Under the pieces are notes generated by a model, which was given only the letters and a program-made list of their open reading frames with translations, was not told the DNA's origin and did not search any database. The translations under genes were made by a program, and so were the position numbers. DNA of 64,000 bases from Streptomyces roseifaciens (GTDB lineage Bacteria; Actinomycetota; Actinomycetes; Streptomycetales; Streptomycetaceae), in assembly GCF_001445655.1 (NCBI RefSeq), contig NZ_LNBE01000003.1, positions 974,530 through 1,038,529 of the forward strand, given 5' to 3'. How positions within the stretch are numbered: position 1 is the first letter of the stretch; each line of letters starts with the position of its first letter. Of the stretch, positions 50,392-58,488 are shown in pieces.

Positions 50392-50832
50392 TCAGCAGGC
50401 GGGGCCCGGGCCCGCCATCAGTTCGTCCAGCAGGCTGCCGAGCCGGCTGCGCTGCTCCGCCGAGAGGGGCGCGAGGACGTCCTCCACGGCCGCCCGCCGG
50501 GCCTCCCTGAGCTTCCTCAGGATCCTGCGGCCCTCGTCGGTCAGCTCGATGCGGATGACCCGCCGGTTGGACGGATCCGGCACCCGGCGCACCGAGCCGC
50601 CGGCCTCCAGGGCGTCGACGAGGGTGGTCACTGCCCGCGGCACGACCTCCAGGCGCTGCGCGAGATCCGCCATCCGCGGCGGGTGGTCGTAGTGCGCGAC
50701 GGTACGCAGCAGCCGTGACTGGGCAGGGGTGATCCCGACCGGGTCCAGATAGCGCTTCTGGGCCCGGTGGAGCCTGCGGGTGAGGCGCAGCAACTGCTCG
50801 GCGAGCTGTCCGGACGTGTCGGGGGCGGTCAT
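50392..50832 (-). CDS. MarR-family transcriptional regulator
   Basis: A 146-residue winged-helix regulator. ITPAQSRLLRTVAHYDHPPR and MADLAQRLEVVPRAVTTLVD form the helix-turn-helix, and DPSNRRVIRIELTDEGRRIL is the wing, the MarR signature. It is divergent from the ABC exporter gene (start 50944) with about 110 bases between, holding direct repeats and a likely promoter, so it probably represses that exporter in response to its substrates. The ATG at 50832 has no ribosome site; TAACCT ends six bases before it, suggesting a leaderless mRNA. Confidence 0.93.
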   Translation of the reverse strand: MTAPDTSGQLAEQLLRLTRRLHRAQKRYLDPVGITPAQSRLLRTVAHYDHPPRMADLAQRLEVVPRAVTTLVDALEAGGSVRRVPDPSNRRVIRIELTDEGRRILRKLREARRAAVEDVLAPLSAEQRSRLGSLLDELMAGPGPAC

Positions 50833-50859
50833 GATCAGAGGTTACCAGGACCAAATTCA

Positions 50860-50889
50860 TTGTGAGCTTAGGTAACAGTGAGCTAGGCT
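50860..50889 (+). promoter_or_regulatory. Promoter with direct repeats, probable MarR target
   Basis: TTGTGA (50860-50865) and TAGGCT (50884-50889) with 18-base spacing form a reasonable promoter for the ABC exporter gene. Direct repeats GTGAGCTTAGG (50862-50872) and GTGAGCTAGG (50878-50887) overlap both elements. GTTACC upstream and GGTAAC within make a further wide inverted pair. Regulation by the divergent MarR protein is inferred. Confidence 0.5.
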
Positions 50890-50943
50890 CGGTGATCGGC
50901 CAATGCGCCTCTGAAAACAGCCACCTCTGAAAACCAGGAGCCC

Positions 50944-52770
50944 ATGCGTCACGACGAAGAGAACTGGACCCCACCGCCCGCCGATCCGGAGCAGCCCGCC
51001 CAGGTGCGGCGCATCCTCCGGCTGTTCCGCCCCTACCGAGGCAGGCTCGCCCTCGTCGGCCTGCTCGTCGCCGCCTCCTCGCTCGTCTCCGTCGCCTCGC
51101 CCTTCCTGCTGCGCGAGATCCTCGACACCGCGATCCCCCAAGGGCGCACGGGGCTGCTGAGCCTCCTCGCGCTCGGGATGATCGCCGCCGCCGTCGTGAA
51201 CAGCGTCTTCGGCGTCGTGCAGACCCTGCTCTCCACGACGGTCGGCCAGCGCGTCATGCACGACCTGCGCGCCGCCGTCTACGACCGGCTCCAGCGGATG
51301 CCGCTCGCCTTCTTCACCCGCACCCGCACCGGCGAGGTGCAGTCCCGCATCGCCAACGACATCGGCGGCATGCAGGCCACCGTCACCTCCACGGCCACGT
51401 CGCTCGTCTCCAACCTCACCAGCGTCGTCGCCACCGTGGTCGCGATGCTCGCCCTCGACTGGCGGCTGACCGTCGTCTCGCTGCTCCTGCTGCCGGTGTT
51501 CGTGATGATCAGCCGCCGGGTCGGCCGCGAGCGCAAGAAGATCACCTCGCAGCGGCAGAAGCAGATGGCGGTCATGGCCGCCATGGTCACCGAGTCGCTC
51601 TCCGTCAGCGGCATCCTCCTCGGCCGCACGATGGGCCGGGCCGACTCCCTGACCCGGTCCTTCGCCAAGGAGTCCGAGCGGCTCGTCGGCCTCGAAGTAC
51701 GGGCGAGCATGGCCGGGCGCTGGCGGATGTCCACCATCGGCATCGTCATGGCGGCGATGCCCGCCGTCATCTACTGGGCCGCGGGCATCGCCCTGCAGAC
51801 GGGCGGTCCGGGCATCTCCATCGGCACCCTGGTGGCCTTCGTCTCCCTCCAGCAGGGCATGTTCCGGCCCGCCGTCAGCCTGCTGTCCACGGGCGTGCAG
51901 ATGCAGACCTCCCTCGCGCTCTTCCAGCGGATCTTCGAATACCTCGACCTCCCGGTGGACATCGCCGAGCCGAAGAAGCCGGTGCGGCTGGAGAAGGTGC
52001 GGGGCGAAGTGCGCTTCGAAAAGGTCGCCTTCTCCTACGACGCCCCGGGCTCGCGCGAGCCCTCGGCCCCCACTCTCAGCGGGATCGACCTGACCGTGCC
52101 GGCCGGCGGCAGCCTCGCCGTCGTCGGACCGACCGGCTCCGGCAAGAGCACGCTCAGCTATCTCGTGCCCCGCCTCTACGACGTCACCGGCGGCCGCGTC
52201 CTGCTCGACGGGGTGGACGTCCGCGACCTCGACTTCGACACCCTGGCCCGGGCGGTCGGCGTGGTCTCCCAGGAGACCTATCTGTTCCACGCCTCCGTCG
52301 CGGACAACCTCCGGTTCGCCAAGCCCGACGCGACGGACGAGGAGATCAGATCGGCGGCCCGCGCCGCACAGATCCACGACCACATCGCCGCCCTCCCCGA
52401 CGGGTACGACACCCTCGTCGGCGAGCGGGGCTACCGCTTCTCCGGCGGTGAGAAGCAGCGCCTGGCCATCGCCCGTACGATCCTGCGCGATCCGCCGGTG
52501 CTGATCCTCGACGAGGCGACCAGCGCCCTGGACACCCGCACCGAGCACGCCGTCCAGGAGGCCATCGACGCGCTCTCCGCCGGGCGGACGACCATCACCA
52601 TCGCCCACCGCCTCTCGACCGTCCACGACGCCGACCGGATCGTCGTCCTCGACCGCGGGCGCGTCACCGAGCAGGGCACCCATGAGGAACTCCTCGCGGA
52701 GGACGGGCACTACGCCGCGCTCGTGAGCAGGGACGCGGGCCGTGCGACGGCCGGTGCCGTGACCGGGTAG
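50944..52770 (+). CDS. Homodimer-type ABC exporter (multidrug type)
   Basis: A 608-residue ABC exporter half with complete motifs: six helices, Walker A GPTGSGKST near residue 396, signature FSGGEKQRLAIAR, Walker B PVLILDEATSALD and switch His in TITIAHRLSTVHD. The N-terminus is charged and Pro-rich. It should work as a homodimer. The divergent MarR gene points to control by exported toxic compounds; the substrate is not known. The ATG at 50944 follows AGGAG. It is followed by an MHS-type transporter gene on the same strand after 65 bases. Confidence 0.93.
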   Translation: MRHDEENWTPPPADPEQPAQVRRILRLFRPYRGRLALVGLLVAASSLVSVASPFLLREILDTAIPQGRTGLLSLLALGMIAAAVVNSVFGVVQTLLSTTVGQRVMHDLRAAVYDRLQRMPLAFFTRTRTGEVQSRIANDIGGMQATVTSTATSLVSNLTSVVATVVAMLALDWRLTVVSLLLLPVFVMISRRVGRERKKITSQRQKQMAVMAAMVTESLSVSGILLGRTMGRADSLTRSFAKESERLVGLEVRASMAGRWRMSTIGIVMAAMPAVIYWAAGIALQTGGPGISIGTLVAFVSLQQGMFRPAVSLLSTGVQMQTSLALFQRIFEYLDLPVDIAEPKKPVRLEKVRGEVRFEKVAFSYDAPGSREPSAPTLSGIDLTVPAGGSLAVVGPTGSGKSTLSYLVPRLYDVTGGRVLLDGVDVRDLDFDTLARAVGVVSQETYLFHASVADNLRFAKPDATDEEIRSAARAAQIHDHIAALPDGYDTLVGERGYRFSGGEKQRLAIARTILRDPPVLILDEATSALDTRTEHAVQEAIDALSAGRTTITIAHRLSTVHDADRIVVLDRGRVTEQGTHEELLAEDGHYAALVSRDAGRATAGAVTG

Positions 52771-52835
52771 GCCGCGCCGGACCGAGGGTCCTCGTACAGG
52801 TGTGCGGGAGTATTGCCCGGGGGATCCAAGGGATC

Positions 52836-54216
52836 ATGAAGCGATCCGAGCCCCTGTCCGCCGGCGGCGATACCGATACCGATACCGATACCGGCACCGG
52901 CACCGGCGACCTCCGAGCTGCGAACGTCCCCGCGCCGCCGTCCCGTTCCTCGCTGCGCCAGCTCGCCGCGGCATCCGTGGGCAACGCGGCGGAGTGGTAC
53001 GACTGGTACGCCTATTCGTTCCTGGCGGTCTACTTCGCCGACCAGTTCTTCCCCAAGGGCTCCGGCAACTCCCTCGTGCCGCTGCTCTCGACCTTCGCCG
53101 TCTTCGCGGTCGGCTTCTTCATGCGCCCGGTCGGCGGCCTGCTCATGGGCGCGGTCGCCGACCGGCGCGGCCGGCGGGCCGCCCTCACGGTCACCATCCT
53201 GCTCATGGGCGCCGGCAGCCTGCTGCTCGCGCTCACCCCGACCTACGCCGCCACCGGCGTCCTCGCCCCCGTGGTCCTCGTGGTCGCCCGGCTGATCCAG
53301 GGGCTTTCGGTCGGAGGGGAGTTCGCGGCATCCACGACGTTCCTCGTGGAGTCCGCGGGCCCGGGCCGCAGGGGATTGTTCTCCAGCTTCCAGTACGTGT
53401 CCACGACCATCGGCCAGCTCCTCGCCTCGGGCATCGCGGCGCTCCTCGCCCGCCTCCTCACCGAGGGACAGATGGGCGACTGGGGCTGGCGCGTGCCGTT
53501 CCTCATCGGCGCGGTCATCAGCCTGGCCGGATTCTGGATCCGGCAGGGCGCCGAGGAGACGCACGAGGTACCGGGGAAGGAGGCCGCGCGCCCGGCGCTC
53601 TTCGAAGCCGTGCGACGGCACCCCCGGCGAGTCCCTGCTGATCTGCGGCATCACCGCCGGCGGCACCCTCGCCTACTACACCTGGACCACCTACCTGCCG
53701 ACCTACGCCCAGATGAACGCCGGATTCGACAAGGGCGACGCGCTGGCCGTCGGCACGATCTCGCTGGCCTTCTTCGCGGCGCTCCAGCCTCTCGGCGGGC
53801 TGCTGTCCGACCGCATCGGCCGCAAACCGCTGCTGATCGGCTTCGCGGTGGGGTTCGCCGTCCTGGCCGTCCCCCTGCTGCACGCGGTCGGCAGCTCCTT
53901 CGTCTCCCTGCTGCTCGTGCAGTGCGCCGGCATGGTGCTGCTCACCGGATACACCTCGATCGCGGCGGCCGTGAACGCCGAGGTGTTCCCCGCACGCGTA
54001 CGGGCTGCGGGGATCGGCTTCCCCTACTCGCTGACCGTGGCGCTGTTCGGCGGCACGGCCCCCTACCTCGGCACCTGGTTCAAGGACTCGGGTCACCCGG
54101 GCGCGTTCCCCTGGTACGTGGCGGGGCTCTGCCTGGTGTCCGCGTGCGTCTACGTGATCCTGCCGGAGACGGCGAAGCGCCCGCTCGACCGCTCCGTTCA
54201 GCCTGCCTGCCGCTGA
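52836..54216 (+). pseudogene. MHS-family MFS transporter, disrupted by a single-base frameshift
   Basis: Metabolite:H+ symporter family (MFS) transporter. The N-terminal 260 residues (SVGNAAEWYDWYAYSFLAVY, FMRPVGGLLMGAVADRRGRR, VGGEFAASTTFLVE) are in one frame up to a run of five C at 53621-53625; the rest (SLLICGITAGGTLAYYTWTT, DRIGRKPLLIG, FPARVRAAGIGFPYSLTVAL) continues in the next frame to 54216. Removing one C restores a 459-codon gene of normal length. So either a recent mutation inactivates it or it is a sequencing error in the homopolymer. Such transporters carry dicarboxylates, shikimate or similar acids. The N-tail has a hexanucleotide repeat. The 3' end overlaps the convergent CoA transferase by 19 bases. 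Confidence 0.88.
52869..52904. repeat. Hexanucleotide repeat in the N-tail of the MHS transporter
   Basis: Four copies of GATACC followed by two of GGCACC, giving alternating Asp-Thr then Gly-Thr in the cytoplasmic N-tail. The length of six keeps the frame when copy number changes. It is an in-frame slippage site without visible function. Confidence 0.85.
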
Positions 54217-55394
54217 TCCGCCCCGGGTCCGGAGGAGTCCGCAGCAGAGGATGCCTGCTCGGCGAACTCCGCACGGACGGCGTCCGTGTGTTCGCCCAGC
54301 GCCGGTACCGCTCGCATGGCCGCCTCCCGCCCTCTCACCTCCACCGGCGGGAGCAGCCCGCGGAGCGGACCGGCTGGGGAGCCGAACTCGCGCCACCGGT
54401 CGCGCGCCGCGAGCTGCGGATGGTCCGCGAACTCGGCGACCGTCCGCAGCCGGGCGTTCGCGATGCCCGCTCCGTCGAGCAGGGCCACCACACCGTCCGC
54501 GGTGTGGGAAGCGAAGTGCTCCTCGATGACGGCGGTGAGCTCCTCGTCGTGAGCCCGGCGCAGGGGATTGTCCGCGAAACGGGGATCGCGGATCAGCGCG
54601 GGCTGCCGCAGCACGCGTTCGCACAGGGCCACCCACTCCCGGTCGTTCTGCACGCTCAGGAACACCTGCCCGCCGTCGCCGCAGCGGTAATGGCCGTAGG
54701 GGGAGATGGACGGGTGCCGTGCGCCGCTGCGGGCCAGCGGTGCGCCGCCGTAGGCCTCCGCGAAATACGGCTGCCCCATCCACTCCGCGAGCGCATCGAA
54801 GAGCGAGACGGAAAGCGCCGTGCCCTCGCCGGTGCGTTCGCGCTCGTAGAGAGCGGTGAGGATGCCCGTGTAGGCGTACATGCCGCCTGCTATGTCGGCC
54901 ACGGAGATGCCGGGGCGGGCGGGGGCGGCGGCGTCGCCGGTGAGCGAGACCAGGCCGGCCTCGCACTGCACGAGCAGGTCGTACGCCTTCTTGTCGCGGT
55001 ACGGGCCCTCCGTGCCGTACCCGGAGACGTCGCAGGTGATCAGGCGGGGATGCCGGGCGCGCAGCACCTCGCAGCCGAGGCCCAGCCGCCCGGCCGCGCC
55101 GGGGCCCAGGTTCTGGATGAAGACGTCGGCGCGGGCGAGGAGGCGGTCGAGCAGTGCGCGGTCGGCCTCGGTCCTCAGATCGAGGACGACGCTCTCCTTC
55201 CCGCGGTTGACCCACACGAAATAGGCGGAGAGCCCTTTCGTCCTGCGGTCGTAGTCGCGGGCGAAGTCCCCGCGCCCCGGCCGCTCGATCTTGATGACGC
55301 GTGCGCCGAGGTCGGCGAGCTGCCGGGTGGCGAAGGGCGCGGCCACGGCCTGTTCGAGGGCGACGACCGTGACGTCGTGCAGAGGCGGCTTCAA
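54198..55394 (-). CDS. Family III CoA transferase (CaiB/BaiF type)
   Basis: CoA-transferase of family III, 398 residues from a TTG at 55394. VTVVALEQAVAAPFATRQLA at the start, VIKIERPGRGDFARDYD, and GISVADIAGGMYAYTGILTA near residue 160, whose Asp in ADIAGG matches the catalytic residue. TTG 55394 is chosen because GAAGGAG lies five bases upstream and the product then begins KPPLHDVTVV like relatives; ATG 55421 and ATG 55484 lack ribosome sites. The 3' end overlaps the convergent, frameshifted organic-acid transporter, which might once have supplied its substrate. The acyl group is unknown. It follows the lut genes on the same strand by about 100 bases. Confidence 0.88.
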   Translation of the reverse strand: MKPPLHDVTVVALEQAVAAPFATRQLADLGARVIKIERPGRGDFARDYDRRTKGLSAYFVWVNRGKESVVLDLRTEADRALLDRLLARADVFIQNLGPGAAGRLGLGCEVLRARHPRLITCDVSGYGTEGPYRDKKAYDLLVQCEAGLVSLTGDAAAPARPGISVADIAGGMYAYTGILTALYERERTGEGTALSVSLFDALAEWMGQPYFAEAYGGAPLARSGARHPSISPYGHYRCGDGGQVFLSVQNDREWVALCERVLRQPALIRDPRFADNPLRRAHDEELTAVIEEHFASHTADGVVALLDGAGIANARLRTVAEFADHPQLAARDRWREFGSPAGPLRGLLPPVEVRGREAAMRAVPALGEHTDAVRAEFAEQASSAADSSGPGADQRQAG

Positions 55395-55494
55395 CTCGGC
55401 TCCTTCCGCCGGGCAGTTCATATGACCGGGGTTGTGGACAGTCCGGCGCACCGGGCCTCGGTCCCGGCATAGTGTCGCGGCCATGAACAGCAGC

Positions 55495-56175
55495 TCACAG
55501 CTCGCGTGGATCGCCCGCCACCAGGATCACCTCCAGGGTGCGCGGCCCGTGGACGCCCTCGACCCGCTCCAGCTCGATGTCGCTCGTCGCCGACGGTCCC
55601 GAGATCCAGGTCAGGGGCCGTGCCGGGGCCAGCCGCCGGAGGGCCTGCGGCACGGAGGAGACCACTTGGTCGTCGGTCCGCACCACGCAGAGGTGATGGT
55701 CCGGTACGAGGGTGATGCGCCGGCTCCCCTGATCCGGGCCCGCATCGAGCACGACGGTCCCGGTCTCGGCGATCGCCAGCGCACAGCCGGTCACCACGCT
55801 GTCGATGGAATCCAGTTCACGGGCCGTCAGGGCTGGGGAGTCGCGGACGAGCTCGACCGGGGCCGTGGCAAGCCAGCCGTCCGGAAGGGCGGGCGGTACG
55901 ACCACCCGGCGCGCGCCCCGTTCGGCGAGCAGGCGGGCGAGGAGCGCGGGCAGGCCGGGCGCTTCCGTGCGGTGGACGCGTGCGCGGTAGTCCGCCAGAT
56001 TCTCCGCCAGAAGGCCGACGGTTGCGGAATGCGTGTGCTCGCCGTGCTGCGTGGCGTAGTCACGCGGGACCGGGTGTTCCCCCGGCTGCTCCGACGGGGG
56101 CACGTCGGCAAGCGCCTGCCGCACCCGGCCGAGGATCCGTTCCCTGCTCGACCCGCTGCTCGGCCCGCTGCTCAT
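55495..56175 (-). CDS. lutC: L-lactate utilisation protein LutC
   Basis: A 226-residue LutC/YkgG-family protein (LUD domain), third component of the LutABC L-lactate oxidising complex. It contains SIDSVVTGCALAIAETGTVV, GSRRITLVPDHHLCVV and WISGPSATSDIELERVEGVH(GP), the standard C-terminal block of the family. The start ATG at 56175 overlaps the lutB stop (ATGA) and has GGAG eight bases upstream. Together with LutB and LutA it converts lactate to pyruvate with electron transfer through iron-sulfur clusters. Short N-terminal region rich in Ser and Gly. Confidence 0.94.
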   Translation of the reverse strand: MSSGPSSGSSRERILGRVRQALADVPPSEQPGEHPVPRDYATQHGEHTHSATVGLLAENLADYRARVHRTEAPGLPALLARLLAERGARRVVVPPALPDGWLATAPVELVRDSPALTARELDSIDSVVTGCALAIAETGTVVLDAGPDQGSRRITLVPDHHLCVVRTDDQVVSSVPQALRRLAPARPLTWISGPSATSDIELERVEGVHGPRTLEVILVAGDPREL

Positions 56176-57659
56176 GACGGCTCTCCTTTCCGGCCGGAGC
56201 CGCCGCGGGTGCGGGCCCACCAGTCGCGGAAGGACTCGGGCGGCACCTCCGGCAGGTCTCGCGCGTCCGACCAGGCGCGGCCCGGCCCCGGCAGCCGCCC
56301 GGGGTGCAGCCCACGGGTCCGGGCCAGCAGCCGCTGGCCCCGACGCAGGACACGGGGGTGGTCGAAGGCCCAGCCTGCGGCACGCATCACGGTGCGCTCG
56401 GTGGCGTGCCGCTTCGCGGGCTTGATGACGGTGCGCGTGCCACGGAGCGTCACGGTGCCCCCTTCCACGACCCTCTCCCGCAGATGGACGAGGACTTCGG
56501 GGATGTCGATGGCCACCGGGCACGCCTCGAAACAGGCACCGCACAGTGAGGATGCGTACGGGAGCGACTCCTCCAGGGGTGAGGCGAGGCCGCGGAGCTG
56601 GGGCGTGAGGACGGCACCGATGGGTCCCGGATACGGCGATCCGTACGCATGGCCACCGGCCCGCTCGTACACGGGGCAGACGTTCAGGCAGGCCGAGCAG
56701 CGGATGCAGCGCAGGGCCTGGCGGCCGGTCGTGTCCGCGAGGGTGTCGGTGCGGCCGTTGTCGAGCAGCACCAGGTGGAAGGCGCGGGGGCCGTCGCCGT
56801 CGGTGGTGCCCGTCCACATCGAGGTGTACGGGTTCATCCGCTCCGCCGTCGACGAGCGCGGCAGCAGCTGGAGGAAGATCTCCAGGTCGCGCCAGGTGGG
56901 CACGACCTTCTCGATCCCGACCACCGAGATCAGGGTCTCCGGGAGGGTGAGGCACATCCGGCCGTTGCCCTCGGACTCGACCACGACCAGCGTTCCGGTC
57001 TCCGCCACTGCGAAGTTGGCCCCGGAGACGGCCACCTTGGCCCGCAGGAACTTCTCCCGCAGGTGCAGCCGCGCGGCCTCGGCAAGATCGGCGGGCCGGT
57101 CGGTCAGCCCCTCGGGAGCCGGGAGCCCCCATTCGGCCATCCGCCGGCGGAAGATGTCGCGGATCTCGGCGCGGTTGCGGTGGATGGCGGGCACCAGGAT
57201 GTGCGAGGGAAGGTCGTCGCCCAGCTGCACGATCAGTTCGGCGAGGTCGGTCTCGTACGCCCGGATACCGGCCGCCGCGAGGGCGCCGTTGAGACCGGTC
57301 TCCTGCGTGGCCATCGACTTGACCTTGACCACCTCGCGTTCGCCGGTGGCCAGGACCAGACCGGTGACGATGCGATTGGCCTCGGCGGCGTCGGCCGCCC
57401 AGTGGACCGTGCCGCCGGCCCGGGTCACCGACTCCTCCAGCTGGACGAGGTAGTGGTCGAGGTGGCGCAGCGTCCGGTCCTTGACCGCGGCGCCGGCGGC
57501 CCGCAGCTGCACCCAGTCGTCCAGCTCCGCCACGGCCCGGTCGCGTTTGGCGCGAATGGTGTGGGTGGCGCGCCGGAGGTTGGCGCGCAGGCGGTGGTCA
57601 CGGGTCGAGGCGTCGGCGGCGCGCGGGAAGGAGGGCATCCCCAGGTAGGTGCCGGTCAC
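56172..57659 (-). CDS. lutB: L-lactate utilisation iron-sulfur protein LutB
   Basis: LutB/YkgF-type protein of 495 residues with a LUD domain and ferredoxin-like clusters. The Cys sets are CIRCSACLNVCPVY near residue 315 and CGACFEACPVAI near residue 366, each C-x2-C-x2-C-x3-C. Upstream are VVKVKSMATQETGLN and SGANFAVAETGTLVVVESEG, typical LutB blocks. GTG 57659 overlaps the lutA stop (GTGA); an ATG at 57638 (MPSFPRAADAS) is also plausible, as many relatives start with MPSFP. The C-terminal 80 residues are Arg/Gly-rich. Acts with LutA and LutC in lactate oxidation. Confidence 0.95.
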   Translation of the reverse strand: MTGTYLGMPSFPRAADASTRDHRLRANLRRATHTIRAKRDRAVAELDDWVQLRAAGAAVKDRTLRHLDHYLVQLEESVTRAGGTVHWAADAAEANRIVTGLVLATGEREVVKVKSMATQETGLNGALAAAGIRAYETDLAELIVQLGDDLPSHILVPAIHRNRAEIRDIFRRRMAEWGLPAPEGLTDRPADLAEAARLHLREKFLRAKVAVSGANFAVAETGTLVVVESEGNGRMCLTLPETLISVVGIEKVVPTWRDLEIFLQLLPRSSTAERMNPYTSMWTGTTDGDGPRAFHLVLLDNGRTDTLADTTGRQALRCIRCSACLNVCPVYERAGGHAYGSPYPGPIGAVLTPQLRGLASPLEESLPYASSLCGACFEACPVAIDIPEVLVHLRERVVEGGTVTLRGTRTVIKPAKRHATERTVMRAAGWAFDHPRVLRRGQRLLARTRGLHPGRLPGPGRAWSDARDLPEVPPESFRDWWARTRGGSGRKGEPS

Positions 57660-58453
57660 CGGGCGGCTCCCCGGCCGGCCCCGTCGCCCGCAGGGGTGCC
57701 GTCGGCGCCGTCCTCCTTGCTGCCGGCCAGGATCTCGGCGATGTGCACGGGGGTGACCGGTGAACCCTCGCGGGCGAGGATCCCGCCGATGTGCATGAGG
57801 CAGGAGTTGTCGACCGTGCACAGGGCGCGTGCTCCGGTCGAGGTGACGGCGCGCGCTTTGTCGGTGCCCATCGCGGCGGAGACGGCCGGGTTCTTCACGG
57901 CGAAGGTGCCGCCGAAGCCGCAGCACTCCTCCGCTCCCGGCAGCTCGCGCAGGTCCAGGCCCTCCACGCGTTCCAGGAGGCGCTGCGGCCGGTCACCGAG
58001 GCCGAGGACCCGCAGCCCGTGACAGGTGGGGTGGTAGGTGACGGTGTGCGGGTAGTAGGCGCCGACGTCGGTCACCCCGAGGACATCGACCAGGAACTCC
58101 GTCAGTTCGTACGTCCTGGCCGCCGCCTCCGCCACCGCTGCCGGGACCGCCCCGGGGCGCCCCTCGGCGGTCGCCTTCGCGGCGATCCGGGGGTAGTTGT
58201 CGCGGACCATGGCTGCGCAGGAGCCGGAGGGGGTGACGATGTAGTCGTGGTCGCGGAAGGCGGCCGCGTAGCGGCGCAGCAGCGGTTCGGTGCGGTGCCG
58301 GTAGCCGGTGTTGAAGAGGGGCTGGCCGCAGCAGCTCTGTTCGGCGGGGAAGTCGACCTGCACGCCGAGCCGTTCGAGGAGGGTGACGACCGCCCGGCCG
58401 GTCCGCGGGTAGAGCGTGTCGTTGACGCACGTCACGAACAGCCCCACGCGCAT
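57656..58453 (-). CDS. lutA: L-lactate utilisation protein LutA
   Basis: LutA/YkgE protein of 265 residues with two CCG domains: SCCGQPLFNTGY near residue 40 and ECCGFGGTFAVK near residue 173, the cysteine-rich motifs that bind cluster or flavin-linked redox centres in this family. GLFVTCVNDTLYPRTGRA opens the protein as in other LutA proteins. ATG 58453 follows GGAGGG. First of lutABC; upstream on the same strand, 35 bases away, is the flavoprotein gene, which may share the transcript. No GntR-type LutR gene is adjacent. The C-terminus has a Gly/Ala-rich tail. Confidence 0.95.
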   Translation of the reverse strand: MRVGLFVTCVNDTLYPRTGRAVVTLLERLGVQVDFPAEQSCCGQPLFNTGYRHRTEPLLRRYAAAFRDHDYIVTPSGSCAAMVRDNYPRIAAKATAEGRPGAVPAAVAEAAARTYELTEFLVDVLGVTDVGAYYPHTVTYHPTCHGLRVLGLGDRPQRLLERVEGLDLRELPGAEECCGFGGTFAVKNPAVSAAMGTDKARAVTSTGARALCTVDNSCLMHIGGILAREGSPVTPVHIAEILAGSKEDGADGTPAGDGAGRGAAR

Positions 58454-58488
58454 GGGTCCCTCCTCGCGTCGTGATCATCCGGGGAGCC

